39,707 nt of DNA from an uncultured Burkholderiales bacterium. Lineage in GTDB: Bacteria; Pseudomonadota; Gammaproteobacteria; Burkholderiales; Burkholderiaceae. Of this stretch, positions 39,497 through 39,707 are shown piece after piece. The translations under genes and the position numbers were made by a program. The stretch is taken from contig CAMLJY010000057.1 of the NCBI GenBank assembly GCA_946480465.1, forward strand, positions 1 through 39,707, given 5' to 3'. The stretch's first letter is position 1. Every line of letters begins with the position of its first letter. Below the pieces are notes generated by a model. It was not told the DNA's origin. It was given only the letters and a program-made list of their open reading frames with translations, and made no database searches.

Positions 39497-39707
39497 AGCG
39501 CGCCACGCCGGCGGCCCGGACCAGCGAGCCGAGGCGATCTTCCTATTCGGCGATTGAGGTGGCCAAGCGCGCGGCGGCGTGCGGCGCGGCGTCGAGGGGA
39601 CAGCCCCGTCGCCGAAGCCCTGCGGGCTCTTCCATCTGCATCACCCTCTACGGGGCCGTCAGGGATGAGCGCAGCGAAGGGCCTGGCCCCGGCATTGAGC
39701 GGGCCCG
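39497..39707. other. Right-end region without a supported gene
   Basis: About 211 bp to the window edge. It is GC-rich and contains AAGCCC-TGC-GGGCTT-like and GGCCTGGCCCC stretches that look like intergenic repeats. No start, motif or codon pattern supports a gene, though one may begin or end outside the window. Confidence 0.4.

Overview
The window is about 70% G+C, with dense short-spaced genes, strong G/C third-position bias, many LysR and AraC regulators, a Gram-negative porin, TRAP and TauE/LysE transporters and a plasmid-type replication region. This points to a betaproteobacterium of the order Burkholderiales (Leptothrix/Rubrivivax/Ideonella-like; inferred from style, not from a marker gene). 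No rRNA or tRNA gene, CRISPR array, conjugation gene or recognisable insertion sequence is visible. The most informative part is a complete replication and partition module (about 7.0-15.2 kb), so the window probably spans the origin of a secondary replicon (chromid or megaplasmid).

Layout. 0-6.1 kb: metabolic and regulatory genes: a partial AlkB-like dioxygenase, a LysR regulator, a cupin, a hydroxypyruvate-isomerase-like enzyme, a dienelactone-hydrolase-like protein without its nucleophile serine, an AraC regulator, a methyltransferase and a LysE exporter. 6.2-6.4 kb: a 51-bp imperfect inverted repeat that looks like a dispersed intergenic element. 6.4-9.8 kb: a small exported protein overlapping the end of an unusually large (924 aa) tyrosine recombinase. 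9.8-10.5 kb: non-coding DNA with an AT-rich 16-bp palindrome, a 7-bp tandem repeat, a gene relic and a 27-bp palindrome. 10.5-13.05 kb: parA-parB on the minus strand. 13.05-13.61 kb: the putative origin, with an AT-rich block, a DnaA-box-like site and at least eight 15-bp iterons. 13.61-15.2 kb: a Rep_3-type initiator on the plus strand. Two long G-rich palindromes, one inside the 3' end of parB and one just downstream, are the best parS candidates.

15.2-20.4 kb: LysR/EamA divergent pair, a TauE/SafE permease, a YCII-VOC fusion with an SRPBCC protein, and a CreA lipoprotein. 20.5-30.2 kb: a co-directional minus-strand cluster, read from its promoter end as TRAP dctQ-dctM-dctP, Gfo/Idh/MocA dehydrogenase, type II dehydroquinase, porin, and a two-domain dehydroshikimate dehydratase, flanked by a divergent LysR and an IclR regulator. 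Together these read as uptake of quinate or shikimate and conversion to protocatechuate, with the Gfo/Idh enzyme as candidate for the otherwise missing dehydrogenase. 30.4-39.5 kb: an ABC-type branched-chain amino-acid-like binding protein, a frameshifted BLUF-like gene, LysR/MFS and AraC/GGCT pairs, and two divergent histidine kinases, one with an N-terminal receiver.
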